NCBI GenBank assembly: GCA_016867965.1
Contig: VGIH01000007.1
Location: 1-32,498 of the forward strand
Source of the DNA: Betaproteobacteria bacterium
GTDB lineage: Bacteria; Pseudomonadota; Gammaproteobacteria; Burkholderiales; Burkholderiaceae
Length of the DNA: 32,498 bases
Reading direction: 5' to 3'
The notes beneath the pieces are model-generated. The model was not told the DNA's origin. It did no database searches and saw only the letters and a program-made list of their open reading frames with translations. Below are positions 18,020 through 26,707 of this stretch, in pieces. A program made the position numbers and the translations under genes. The stretch's first letter is position 1, and every line of letters starts with the position of its first letter.

Positions 18020-19198
18020 ATGTCAAATTCAGCGCAACCCATTTGCATTATTGGTAGCGGCCTAGCAGCCTATACCCTTATTCGTGAGTATCGCAAGATC
18101 AATGCAGAGCACCCCATCACCCTAGTGACTCAGGAAGCTGGTGATTTTTATTCTAAGCCAATGTTATCCACTGCGATTGCTGGTAAAAAATCTGCCGAGC
18201 AACTCGTCACGAGCCCGGCAAACAAAATGGCTCAGCAATTCAATCTTGTTATTCATACCCATACAACAGTTAAGCAGATTGATCCGGCACATCAAAAAAT
18301 TTCTGTGATGTCAAATAATGGGCAATCCTTTGATATTGAATACAGTCAATTGGTTTTAGCTCTGGGTGCTGATCAAATTCGCGTTCCGATCGATGGGGGC
18401 GCTAGTGATGCAATTTTGTCGGTCAATGATTTACATGAATATGCAGAATTTCGAAAAAGGCTCGATGGTAAGAAAAAGGTTGCCATTCTTGGTGCAGGTT
18501 TAATTGGCTGTGAGTTTGCAAATGATTTGGCAAGTGGTGGCTATCACGTAGAGCTCGTTGATCTTGCTGATCAAGCCCTCAGTCGTCTATTACCTAAACC
18601 GATTGCGCAAGCACTTAAACAGCGCTTATCGAGTCTTGGTGTCTTGTGGCATTTGGGAGTCAGTATTCAATCGGTATCTCGCGATGGCGATCAACTTCAA
18701 GTCATCTTAACGAATGGCGAAATAATCCAAGCTGATTTGGTGTTATCGGCTTTGGGGCTAGCCCCGAGAATTCAATTGGCTAAAGAAGCAGGCATTACTA
18801 CCAATCGAGGAATTGTTGTCAATCGCCAGCTAAAAACTAATCTCCAGAATATTTATAGCCTAGGCGATTGCGCAGAGGTAGAGGGTCATGTGCTCCCATA
18901 TGTGATGCCAATTATGCAAGCAGCGCGTACCTTGGCGACGGTTTTGGCTGGGCAAGAAGCTTCACTCGCCTATCCAGCGATGCCGGTGATGATTAAAACA
19001 CCCGCACTCCCTTTAATTGTGTCCCCACCGCCGATCGGAAGTACTGGCTCGTGGTCAATTAAGCTGTTAGACGGTGGAATGGAGGGGCTCTTTCATAACG
19101 ACCAATCCGAACTCATCGGCTTTGCCCTAGCAGGATCAGCAACCAGTCAGCGCGCTAATCTCACCAAACTGCTGCCACCGATTTTGGGATCTACTTAA
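18020..19198 (+). CDS. FAD-dependent oxidoreductase, rubredoxin-NAD(+) reductase-like
   Basis: A 392-residue flavoprotein. An N-terminal FAD-binding GxGxxA motif (IIGSGLAAYTL), a second NAD(P)H-binding motif (LGAGLIGCEFANDLASGG, about 157-174) and the FAD ribityl motif (YSLGDCAEV) give the two-dinucleotide-domain fold of rubredoxin reductases (AlkT/RubB type). The expected reaction is electron transfer from NADH to a rubredoxin, but no rubredoxin gene is in the window. It follows the DedA gene at a six-base gap and ends convergently with the next gene (4-base overlap). Confidence 0.88.
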   Translation: MSNSAQPICIIGSGLAAYTLIREYRKINAEHPITLVTQEAGDFYSKPMLSTAIAGKKSAEQLVTSPANKMAQQFNLVIHTHTTVKQIDPAHQKISVMSNNGQSFDIEYSQLVLALGADQIRVPIDGGASDAILSVNDLHEYAEFRKRLDGKKKVAILGAGLIGCEFANDLASGGYHVELVDLADQALSRLLPKPIAQALKQRLSSLGVLWHLGVSIQSVSRDGDQLQVILTNGEIIQADLVLSALGLAPRIQLAKEAGITTNRGIVVNRQLKTNLQNIYSLGDCAEVEGHVLPYVMPIMQAARTLATVLAGQEASLAYPAMPVMIKTPALPLIVSPPPIGSTGSWSIKLLDGGMEGLFHNDQSELIGFALAGSATSQRANLTKLLPPILGST

Positions 19199-19614
19199 GG
19201 GCGCCAGAACAAGGTTAGCTTTTGCGGGTCTCCCTCTTTAAGGACGATGCCTCGCTTTAGTAACTTGCCTTGATAGCTTGCCTCAACAGTGTATTGACCT
19301 GAAGGTGCATGAAGAAGCATCAAGGGGCCATCGCATACGGTCTCTAAAAGAATTTGTTGTTTGTCGTTGAGCACACGAATATCGACACCCGCAATCCAAA
19401 CACCGCGCCCACTACTATCAATCTCCGACATCTCTATGAGTAATGGCCACTTTTTAGTGGCTGCAAAGATGGCACTCGATTCATCACTACCAATACCCCC
19501 CGTAATGAATGTGATATTTCCTTGCACTTTACTGGGTGGTAACTGAGCAAGACTGGGGCCAGATAGAAAACCGGCACAAACAATTAGGCATTGAATTAGG
19601 AATTGACGCATCAA
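19195..19614 (-). CDS. Secreted protein with carboxypeptidase-regulatory-like domain
   Basis: 139 residues with a signal peptide ending SLA-QLPPS. The mature part looks like a small beta sandwich: a VDIRVLNDKQQILLETVCDGPLML segment, then APSGQYTVEASYQGKLLKRGIVLKEGD, the pattern of carboxypeptidase-regulatory-like (CarboxypepD_reg) domains. Probably periplasmic; the partner is unknown. Its stop overlaps that of the upstream convergent flavoprotein by four bases. Confidence 0.75.
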   Translation of the reverse strand: MMRQFLIQCLIVCAGFLSGPSLAQLPPSKVQGNITFITGGIGSDESSAIFAATKKWPLLIEMSEIDSSGRGVWIAGVDIRVLNDKQQILLETVCDGPLMLLHAPSGQYTVEASYQGKLLKRGIVLKEGDPQKLTLFWRP

Positions 19615-19662
19615 TCATCTCCTCACGGATCGCGGCTATTTCATATTCTTTTCTAAAGTTGG

Positions 19663-19836
19663 TTACGAACCCACTGAATTCCAGCACTTGCACTTGATGC
19701 TAGACGATAAGGCAATCAAGAAGTAACTAATAATCCCGATGGTAAAAAGAGTTGCGTCTTGAGAATCAAAGTACATTAACAAGCCAATAATGGTTACAGC
19801 AACAGCCAGACAACTGAGTATGGTTTTAGCGAACAT
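19663..19836 (-). CDS. Small membrane protein (57 aa)
   Basis: ATG at 19834-19836 preceded by GGAGG at a good distance. The 57-residue product has two hydrophobic segments separated by FDSQDATL, and ends with a CKCW motif. The strong ribosome-binding site and compact reading frame support a real gene. I do not recognise a family. Confidence 0.6.
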   Translation of the reverse strand: MFAKTILSCLAVAVTIIGLLMYFDSQDATLFTIGIISYFLIALSSSIKCKCWNSVGS

Positions 19837-19903
19837 GGCTCCTCCAATAATGAATGATTAAGTATAAAAGTGATTTAGGAATTCGAATAGGGCTCAACGA
19901 TCC

Positions 19904-20263
19904 CTATGCCCTAAACATGAAATACACGGCACCTAATAAACACAACCCCGCCCAGAGGTAATCGGTCTTAAATGGCTCGCCCATATAAAAGATTGCAAAT
20001 GGTATGAATACACTCAATGTAATGACCTCTTGGGCAATTTTTAATTGGCCAAGGGAGAAATACTCATAGCCAATTCGATTGGCAGGAACTTGCAAAACGT
20101 ACTCAAAGAATGCGATCCCCCAGCTCACAAAAACAGCGATCCACCAGGGTTTAGCACTTAGGTCTTTTAGGTGGGCATACCAAGCAAAGGTCATGAATAC
20201 ATTCGACAGAATTAAAAGCCCAATGAATGAAAAGGGGCCAGTTAGGGAGCTAAATGTGGGCAT
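19904..20263 (-). CDS. DUF486 family membrane protein (DMT superfamily)
   Basis: 119 residues and four membrane helices. Family features are NVFMTFAWYAHLKDL, WGIAFFEYVLQVPANRIGY and the C-terminal EPFKTDYLWAGLCLLGAVYF. DUF486 proteins are small relatives of drug/metabolite transporters with no proven substrate. Divergent from the small cysteine-containing gene at 20379. Confidence 0.85.
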   Translation of the reverse strand: MPTFSSLTGPFSFIGLLILSNVFMTFAWYAHLKDLSAKPWWIAVFVSWGIAFFEYVLQVPANRIGYEYFSLGQLKIAQEVITLSVFIPFAIFYMGEPFKTDYLWAGLCLLGAVYFMFRA

Positions 20264-20378
20264 TGGGCAATTCTCAACGGTTAGAAAGACTTCACTTTAC
20301 TAAAAACATCTGACTTTTTGATCTAGCGCAAATTGCCCTGCCCAAATCTTGCTAGACTGAGCTCATCTCGAGGTAAAT

Positions 20379-20555
20379 ATGCGACTTATATTATTTTGCG
20401 AACAAACTGGTGCCCGTCTAGATCCAAAGCAATCGGCAACCGTCTGTGCTGCCCAGTACCGCTGTGACTCATATACAAACTGCCCTTTGATATCAAAGCC
20501 ATTGGAGCTGAATCACAAAGCAAGTTCTTTGCAGCCAACTAATACTTCATCGTAA
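20379..20555 (+). CDS. Small cysteine-containing protein (58 aa)
   Basis: ATG at 20379 with GAGG six bases upstream. The product has 58 residues with cysteines at 7, 23, 29 and 35 and no membrane helix. Four cysteines in so small a protein suggest metal binding or disulfide bonds. I do not recognise the family; the good ribosome-binding site and composition support it being real. Confidence 0.55.
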   Translation: MRLILFCEQTGARLDPKQSATVCAAQYRCDSYTNCPLISKPLELNHKASSLQPTNTSS

Positions 20556-20596
20556 AGTAAAACTGTTTACACTCTCTATGAACGGAGAGAGCTCAA

Positions 20597-20860
20597 ATGC
20601 GAATGGTTTTGTATCTATTGATTGCGTTAATCCCAATTGCGATGGTTTATTCACGCCTGTTGGATCACTCAAAATTACGGGATTTTTTTATTGCCATTTC
20701 GTATCTAAGCATGATGGCATGGGCATTTTTCTTTGCCCTTGTCTTAGAAATGCTACTTCGGATTCCAGTCAAATATTCAGTAGCCATTTTGGCAATCGTG
20801 ATGGCTTATGCGCATTTTCGTACCATCACTTACTTACAGAAAAAACGGCGGGGGAACTAG
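20597..20860 (+). CDS. Small membrane protein (87 aa)
   Basis: 87 residues dominated by hydrophobic helices, with a basic end (YLQKKRRGN). GGAGAG lies about ten bases before the ATG. Its TAG stop abuts, without a gap, the stop of the convergent cysteine-rich gene (TAG then TTA). I do not recognise a family. Confidence 0.65.
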   Translation: MRMVLYLLIALIPIAMVYSRLLDHSKLRDFFIAISYLSMMAWAFFFALVLEMLLRIPVKYSVAILAIVMAYAHFRTITYLQKKRRGN

Positions 20861-21040
20861 TTAGTCCTTACCATCTTTATTTTCAAGCCTGATTTGCATT
20901 TCCTCATCTTGGGGCGTTTCAAGATTTAAGGGCATGTGTACCATCTTTTCACCATCCCATTTTTGACCACACCAGCACTCTCCAGCGTCATTGATGATGC
21001 AAACACCGGATCCACAACAACGGCTATCCGACTTTGTCAT
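20861..21040 (-). CDS. Cysteine-rich small protein (59 aa)
   Basis: Begins MTKSDSRCCGSGVC and continues IINDAGECWCGQKWDG. Five cysteines occur within 17 residues, spaced CC-x4-C-x7-C-x-C, which is strongly suggestive of a metal-binding knuckle. The rest is acidic. ATG at 21038-21040; the stop is at 20861-20863. Likely conserved in relatives, but I know no function. It sits in the same minus-strand run as the DUF2452 gene, 17 bases downstream of it. Confidence 0.7.
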   Translation of the reverse strand: MTKSDSRCCGSGVCIINDAGECWCGQKWDGEKMVHMPLNLETPQDEEMQIRLENKDGKD

Positions 21041-21057
21041 AGTTTTACCTCATTGAT

Positions 21058-21483
21058 TTAGTCTTCAACCACTTCCCAGGTACTATCGCCCAACTTACGG
21101 ACTACTTGGCAAAAAGACCAGCCCGCTGGAATACCACAACTCCACTCGCTCGGAGAGTTCTGAACTAAACGATAGGAACCCAGGCTCTGATCTTGGTATA
21201 GATAATATTTTTTTCCATAAACTGGACTAAAACTAAACTTAGCCGCATGAACCATTTCGGTTGCATCTAAGCGGGCTTGCAGCGCTTTTGCTTGGCGCAT
21301 TAAAACCGCTGCCTGCTCCATGATGCGCTCGTATTCTTGATTGGCATGCGCTCTAGCAATATTGATGGCCTTGTCTTTTTCCTCGCGAATCGGAACGGGC
21401 GCAAACTTAGGTGCGCCCACTTCCATGGGGTACTCAATAGCGTTATGACGGTCTGGATCGGTATCTTCAATGCGCATAATCAT
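21058..21483 (-). CDS. DUF2452 family protein
   Basis: 141 residues. The N-terminal half carries a conserved EVGAPKFAPVPI segment and a long helical REEKDKAINIARAHANQEYERIM region. The C-terminal half has YGKKYYLYQD and SPSEWSCGIPAGWSF. This is the DUF2452 pattern as I recall it. Soluble; function unknown. No clear ribosome-binding site is visible, and the second methionine (two codons in) is an alternative start. Confidence 0.75.
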   Translation of the reverse strand: MIMRIEDTDPDRHNAIEYPMEVGAPKFAPVPIREEKDKAINIARAHANQEYERIMEQAAVLMRQAKALQARLDATEMVHAAKFSFSPVYGKKYYLYQDQSLGSYRLVQNSPSEWSCGIPAGWSFCQVVRKLGDSTWEVVED

Positions 21484-21551
21484 TGAATTCTAGTGGTTTA
21501 TCACCAAAATCACAGGGCTCAACCTAGGGTTTTTAATTACTGATAAATCTG

Positions 21552-21633
21552 TATAGTGAAATTGACAGTCTTACGCTCAAATAAGGATTGATTTATTTCC
21601 TTTGAATTTAAGCCCCGCAAGGGGCTTCTTTTT
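21552..21633 (+). ncRNA. Candidate small RNA ending at an orphan terminator
   Basis: A perfect terminator hairpin, AAGCCCC (21610-21616) GCAA GGGGCTT (21621-21627), is followed by TTCTTTTTT on the plus strand. No plus-strand gene precedes it: both neighbours (DUF2452 and fpr) are on the minus strand. A TATAGT -10-like box at 21552-21557 would start a transcript of about 70 bases. The -35 region is weak. It could also be a bidirectional terminator for the minus-strand fpr gene, but the T-run is on the other side. Confidence 0.35.
21610..21633 (+). terminator. Rho-independent terminator (plus-strand T-run)
   Basis: Seven-base GC-rich stem with a GCAA loop followed by a run of T on the plus strand. 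It lies just past the stop of fpr, but in the opposite sense. Confidence 0.75.
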
Positions 21634-21638
21634 TGGGC

Positions 21639-22415
21639 CTACTTCTCGACAAAAGCCCGCTCGAAGACATAGTCGCCCAACTCTCCAGAAGATGGAGACA
21701 CCTTAAAGCCCCGTTGATCCAATAACTGGCTGGTTTCTTTAAGCATCGCGGGGCTTCCACAGATCATGGCGCGATCCACCGCTGGATCGAGTGGTGGCAA
21801 TCCAATATCGGTAAACAGTTTTCCAGACTCAATCGCGGTAGTTAAGCGACCAGTATGGGAATATGCTTCGCGTGTAACCGTGGGATAATAAATCAGTTGA
21901 TTGCGCACCAACTCTCCCAAAAACTCATCATTGGGTAATTCGTTTGTGAGGTACTCTTGGTACGCAAGCTCACTCACCACCCGCACACCGTGAACTAAAA
22001 CAATCTTTTCAAACCGTTCGTAGGTCTCTGGATCGCGAATAATGCTCAAAAACGGAGCTAATCCGGTTCCCGTACTAAATAGATACAAATGCTTTCCTGG
22101 ACTTAGATCATCAATCACCAATGTGCCGACGGATTTCTCGCTCACAAGAATGGGGTCGTCCACCTGAATGTGTTGCAGTCGCGAAGTTAATGGGCCATTG
22201 GGAACTTTGATGCTAAAGAACTCGAGGTGCTCGGCATAATTTGGGCTTACCACACTGTAGGCACGAGCCAATGGCTTGCCATCCACCTCAAGACCAATCA
22301 TTAGGAAATGGCCATTACGAAAACGTAATCCTCGATTTCGGGTGGTAGTAAAACTAAATAAACTTTCGTTCCAGTGTTTGACAGAGAGCACGCGCTCTGT
22401 TTGATAGGTGGCCAT
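21639..22415 (-). CDS. fpr: Ferredoxin--NADP+ reductase
   Basis: 258 residues. FAD-binding motif RAYSVVS (51-57), NADP-binding GTGLAPF (116-122), MICGSPAM near the end, and the ending VEK, typical of bacterial Fpr proteins whose C-terminus contacts FAD. The enzyme moves electrons between NADPH and ferredoxin or flavodoxin, often in response to oxidative stress. It is cytoplasmic. It lies apart from other redox genes; the Old Yellow Enzyme gene next upstream on the same strand is also a flavoprotein, 55 bases away. Confidence 0.95.
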   Translation of the reverse strand: MATYQTERVLSVKHWNESLFSFTTTRNRGLRFRNGHFLMIGLEVDGKPLARAYSVVSPNYAEHLEFFSIKVPNGPLTSRLQHIQVDDPILVSEKSVGTLVIDDLSPGKHLYLFSTGTGLAPFLSIIRDPETYERFEKIVLVHGVRVVSELAYQEYLTNELPNDEFLGELVRNQLIYYPTVTREAYSHTGRLTTAIESGKLFTDIGLPPLDPAVDRAMICGSPAMLKETSQLLDQRGFKVSPSSGELGDYVFERAFVEK

Positions 22416-22469
22416 AACTATTCGGGTGTTCGCATATAAGAATCAATCCATCCATTGTAATGAATGGTC

Positions 22470-23557
<1,088 letters not shown>

Positions 23558-23620
23558 TGCCAACCTTTATCAAGTTCCATGTAAAGTGAGGATTTTATAG
23601 GTTATCCATATAATTTTCTG

Positions 23621-23821
23621 ATGAACACTACAGCGAAATTTCAGGCGGGGGACCAATTAATTAATCTCAAGTCAGGTGGACTCTATCGTGTGATTGGCCT
23701 AGGTAAGATTGAAGCCAATCTTGATGACGTATATATCTATGAGGCGATGCGTAACCAAACCTTATGGGTCCGACCCAAAGCGGAAATGGAAGATGGCCGC
23801 TTTGTAAAGCAACTCGGATGA
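23621..23821 (+). CDS. DUF1653-like small protein
   Basis: 66 residues of mostly beta structure. The segment SGGLYRVIGLG followed by VYIYEAMRNQTLWVRPKAEM resembles DUF1653 domains, which share a YRV..G, a Y.A and an LWVRP motif. No Shine-Dalgarno is seen. Instead TATAAT (23609-23614) ends six bases before the ATG, which suggests a leaderless transcript. The function is unknown. It starts a plus-strand run to modA. Confidence 0.7.
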   Translation: MNTTAKFQAGDQLINLKSGGLYRVIGLGKIEANLDDVYIYEAMRNQTLWVRPKAEMEDGRFVKQLG

Positions 23822-23828
23822 TGATTCG

Positions 23829-24269
23829 ATGTTTTTAGAAGAGCACGATTTACAAACGTCAACCAAGATCGATGACTTGGAAGCAAAATATCAAGAGATT
23901 GAAGTATTCACTCGCGCTCTATTTGACGACATGAATGATGCAGAACGAAATCGTCTTGAGACCATCAAGCATCGATTTGAAAAGCTCAAAGAAACTCTTT
24001 TCCAAAACTCGGATCATATCTTAAGTCATGCTAAACATCCCGATTTAGGATCTGCCCAAAAGGCACTGCGCGAGGCACAACTCAATATGATGTTTGATTG
24101 GGAGCAATTTGGGCTAACTGAGGACATGTTTTTTAAGTTATATCAATGCCACCGCAATCAATTGATCGGTGATGCCGATCTGAAAGCGCGAGCCACTTTA
24201 ATCCAACAGATATTGGCCATTGAGATCAATCTCACCTTGCTCTTTAAAATCCGGCAAATAACTCCATGA
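23829..24269 (+). CDS. Helical protein of unknown function
   Basis: 146 residues, almost entirely predicted helix, acidic in the N-terminal half, with heptad-like patterns (DLEAKYQEIEVFTRALFDDM and ETIKHRFEKLKETLF). I do not recognise a family. It starts seven bases after the DUF1653-like stop, and its end overlaps the modA start by four bases (ATGA), so the three genes are likely one operon. Confidence 0.6.
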   Translation: MFLEEHDLQTSTKIDDLEAKYQEIEVFTRALFDDMNDAERNRLETIKHRFEKLKETLFQNSDHILSHAKHPDLGSAQKALREAQLNMMFDWEQFGLTEDMFFKLYQCHRNQLIGDADLKARATLIQQILAIEINLTLLFKIRQITP

Positions 24270-25018
24270 TCATTCGTAAGTTCCTACTAATCCTTTCTTG
24301 CTCACTCTTTGCTGGGCTTGTACACGCTCAAGCGACATTTGTCGTGGTCGCAGCCAATATGAAAGATGCATTTATTGAGATTCAGAATCAGTTCCAGAAA
24401 GAAAACAGGGGTGATTTAAAGGTCATCTATGGCTCCTCGGGTAACTTTTCCTCACAAATCATGAACGGTGCCCCATTTCACTTGTTTATCTCTGCAGACG
24501 AGCAATACCCTCTCGAACTATTTAAAAAAGGGAAAACGGTTAATGAGGGCACTATTTATGCCATTGGAAAATTAGCGCTGATTGCAAATAATGGTAAGAG
24601 AATTACTCTGGATAACTCCAAAGAAAAAATTGTAGATGCCGTTAAGAAGGCCAACAAGATTGCTCTGGCAAAGCCCGAACTTGCACCTTATGGCCGTGCC
24701 AGTGTTGAATATCTAAAAGCTAGCAACCTATGGGAACTGGCAAATACGAAGATTGTATATGCAGACAATATTGCGATGGTAGCGATGTTTGTAACAACGG
24801 GCTCTGCAGATATTGGCTTTACTGCTCTCTCGATTGCGAAATCACCCTCCGTTGCCAAGCAGATCTCCTCTGTTGAACTAAAAGATGGCTATCAGCCAAT
24901 TAAACAACGGATGGTGCTCATTAAAAATCCTACGCCTGATGCAGTTCGTCTTTATGAGTTTATGCAATCTACTAAGGCCAAAGAGGTTTTACGCTCCTTT
25001 GGATATCAAACCCCATAA
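24266..25018 (+). CDS. modA: Molybdate ABC transporter substrate-binding protein ModA
   Basis: A 250-residue periplasmic binding protein with a signal peptide ending VHA-QATF. The mature N-terminus VVVAANMKDAFIEI and the segment YGSSGNFSSQI, which holds the Ser residues that hold the oxyanion, match ModA, as does the HLFISADEQYPLEL stretch and the later APYGRASVEYL. It would capture molybdate (or tungstate) for a ModBC permease, but no modB or modC gene follows; pagP does. Orphan modA genes often work with a permease encoded elsewhere. The ATGA overlap with the helical protein gene is notable. Confidence 0.9.
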   Translation: MIIRKFLLILSCSLFAGLVHAQATFVVVAANMKDAFIEIQNQFQKENRGDLKVIYGSSGNFSSQIMNGAPFHLFISADEQYPLELFKKGKTVNEGTIYAIGKLALIANNGKRITLDNSKEKIVDAVKKANKIALAKPELAPYGRASVEYLKASNLWELANTKIVYADNIAMVAMFVTTGSADIGFTALSIAKSPSVAKQISSVELKDGYQPIKQRMVLIKNPTPDAVRLYEFMQSTKAKEVLRSFGYQTP

Positions 25019-25076
25019 CTAAAGCCCCTTAAGTATTAGGGCTACCCTAACTGGGAATTCATGATTAACTAGTGAG

Positions 25077-25649
25077 ATGAACACTAGCAATAAAAGCAAA
25101 CTCCGAATGCGATTTCCTTTGTTCTTATTTTTTCAGTTGGGCATAATCACTCTAGTGCATGCGAATACCTCTTTAGTGGATTCGGTCAAATCGAAGGTTG
25201 AAACAATTTGGGCTCAAGGAGATGTGGTCGGATATTTACCCCTATACACCTACCACATGCCCTATGCCTATCCTCCAGAGAAATTAGATCAGTACACCGA
25301 TATTCCACTGGGGCTTGGAATTGGTAAAGGTTTGTATAACAATCGCGGCAATTGGGAGGGGCTCTATGCCATGGCATTTAGAGACTCTCATGGCGTTTAT
25401 CAATACATGGCTGGCTACGGTTGGATTCCAACCTGGAAGTTGTCTACCAATGGAAATTGGAGGGTGGGCGCTGGAGCAACGGTATTTATGATGTCGCGGC
25501 AAGATATTTTTAATTACATCCCATTTCCTGGCTTGCTCCCAGTTGGTTCATTGGGCTATAAAAATCTCAGCCTTCAAACCTCATTTGTGCCTGGTGGTGA
25601 TGGTTTTGGTAATGTCCTTTTTACATGGGCAAAATGGACATTTAAGTAA
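25077..25649 (+). CDS. pagP: Lipid A palmitoyltransferase PagP
   Basis: 190 residues with a signal peptide (to about VHA-NTS), then a small outer-membrane beta barrel. His60 in YHMPYAY, and Asp103 and Ser104 in AMAFRDSHG, line up with the catalytic His, Asp and Ser of E. coli PagP. Also typical are NWEGLYAMAFRDS, AGYGWIPTWK and FNYIPFPGLLPVGSLGY. The enzyme moves a palmitate from a phospholipid to lipid A in the outer leaflet, changing permeability and resistance to cationic peptides. In enterobacteria it is under PhoPQ control; I see no such box here. Confidence 0.93.
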   Translation: MNTSNKSKLRMRFPLFLFFQLGIITLVHANTSLVDSVKSKVETIWAQGDVVGYLPLYTYHMPYAYPPEKLDQYTDIPLGLGIGKGLYNNRGNWEGLYAMAFRDSHGVYQYMAGYGWIPTWKLSTNGNWRVGAGATVFMMSRQDIFNYIPFPGLLPVGSLGYKNLSLQTSFVPGGDGFGNVLFTWAKWTFK

Positions 25650-25660
25650 GATAGCTATAA

Positions 25661-26584
25661 ATGCTCAGATACCTAGCCCTCTTAGCCAGCTTTATTCTCC
25701 TTGGTGGGCATAGTCTCCTCTCTTTGGCCCAGCCCGCCGGTATTGCTCAAAGTCCTGGACTGAAAGCATCTGTCAGTGTGGTTGGCATTAATCAATTTAA
25801 TACCAAGCTTAATTCTGGGGGTAACTTTGGTTGGTCTCATGCTAGCGCATCACTCAGACTTCTAAACAATATTTCTCCGGTCACTACGGTTGGCGTGTCA
25901 TTGCGCTATGAAACTGAGTTTTGGAACTGGAGCAATATGCAGGCCTATAACTTAGGCGGTAAAAATCCTTGGGGTACCATCCAAAGCCCTGGGGTCAGCT
26001 TTGTGTACACCCATAAATTCGATTCGGATTGGAAGCTCAACTTGATACCAACCATCGAGTCGACTGCTGAACAGGGTGCTGAGCTCGGTAACTCATTAAC
26101 CTATGGTGCGATTATCAATGCATCAAAGCAGCTATCGCCCACTCTCAATCTCGGTTTAGGTAGCGGAGTCTTTCGACAAATTGATACAAACCGTATTTTT
26201 CCTTTCATTGTGATTGATTGGAAAATTACCGACCGTTGGAATCTTAATAATCCATTTCCTGGAGGGCCTGCTGGTGGTGCAGGCCTGGAATTGAGTTATG
26301 CGGTCACACCACAATTTAAGATATCAGGTGGTGCGGCTTATCGCAGTTACCGTTTTCGTCTGAGTAGCTCCAATGCCTATGCTGGCGGCGTGGGTCAAAA
26401 CAAATTTGTTCCCATCTTTGCACGATTCTCCTACGCATTTGATCGAACCACTTTGCTAGATCTTTATACGATTGCAAACGTTGGTGGCAGCGTTTCAGCA
26501 TTTGATCAAAGTGGTAATACCGTGCTCAGCACTAATTACAAAACAGCTCCTGCGATTGCCGTGAGTCTAGTAAAGCGCTTCTGA
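25661..26584 (+). CDS. Outer-membrane beta-barrel protein (DUF6268-like)
   Basis: 307 residues with a signal peptide ending SLA-QPAG, alternating hydrophobic strands, many Gly/Tyr/Trp, and a C-terminal Phe (VKRF) as expected for BAM-assembled barrels. It resembles DUF6268 proteins in overall pattern, but I am unsure of the name. It follows pagP at an 11-base gap on the same strand and may share its transcript. The ligand is unknown. The last core gene before the tRNA-Met junction. Confidence 0.75.
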   Translation: MLRYLALLASFILLGGHSLLSLAQPAGIAQSPGLKASVSVVGINQFNTKLNSGGNFGWSHASASLRLLNNISPVTTVGVSLRYETEFWNWSNMQAYNLGGKNPWGTIQSPGVSFVYTHKFDSDWKLNLIPTIESTAEQGAELGNSLTYGAIINASKQLSPTLNLGLGSGVFRQIDTNRIFPFIVIDWKITDRWNLNNPFPGGPAGGAGLELSYAVTPQFKISGGAAYRSYRFRLSSSNAYAGGVGQNKFVPIFARFSYAFDRTTLLDLYTIANVGGSVSAFDQSGNTVLSTNYKTAPAIAVSLVKRF

Positions 26585-26630
26585 TTCTAGGAATCCACCT
26601 CTTATTAATGCCGTATTTACTGCATTTTGT

Positions 26631-26636
26631 TAAAAT
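26631..26636 (+). promoter_or_regulatory. -10 box of the first tRNA-Met 5' half
   Basis: TAAAAT, nine bases before the tRNA 5' end. The second copy has TATAAT at exactly the same spacing. No convincing -35 is visible. Confidence 0.45.
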
Positions 26637-26645
26637 TCTTAGTTC

Positions 26646-26681
26646 GGCGAATTAGCTCAGCTGGTTAGAGCGACGGAATCA
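26646..26681 (+). tRNA. tRNA-Met(CAU) 5' half, copy 1 (broken at the anticodon loop)
   Basis: The acceptor strand, D-arm (AGCTCAGCTGGTTAGAGC) and the 5' side of the anticodon stem (ACGGA) of an elongator tRNA-Met are intact, then the sequence changes after ATCA of the anticodon loop. The matching TCCGT, T-arm and acceptor 3' strand do not follow. It is therefore not a working tRNA as it stands. Upstream bases, including an AATTCTNAG block, match copy 2. Confidence 0.85.
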
Positions 26682-26707
26682 ACCATGGCTGAGGATGCCT
26701 GATTCTA
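26676..26707. repeat. 32-base direct repeat, left copy (putative attachment arm)
   Basis: Starts with GAATC of the tRNA anticodon loop and continues ACCATGGC-GAGGATGCCTGA. It matches 27605-27636 at 29 of 32 positions. The left copy contains a GAATCA/TGATTC inverted pair, and its last three bases are the stop codon of the hydrolase gene on the other strand. Confidence 0.7.
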
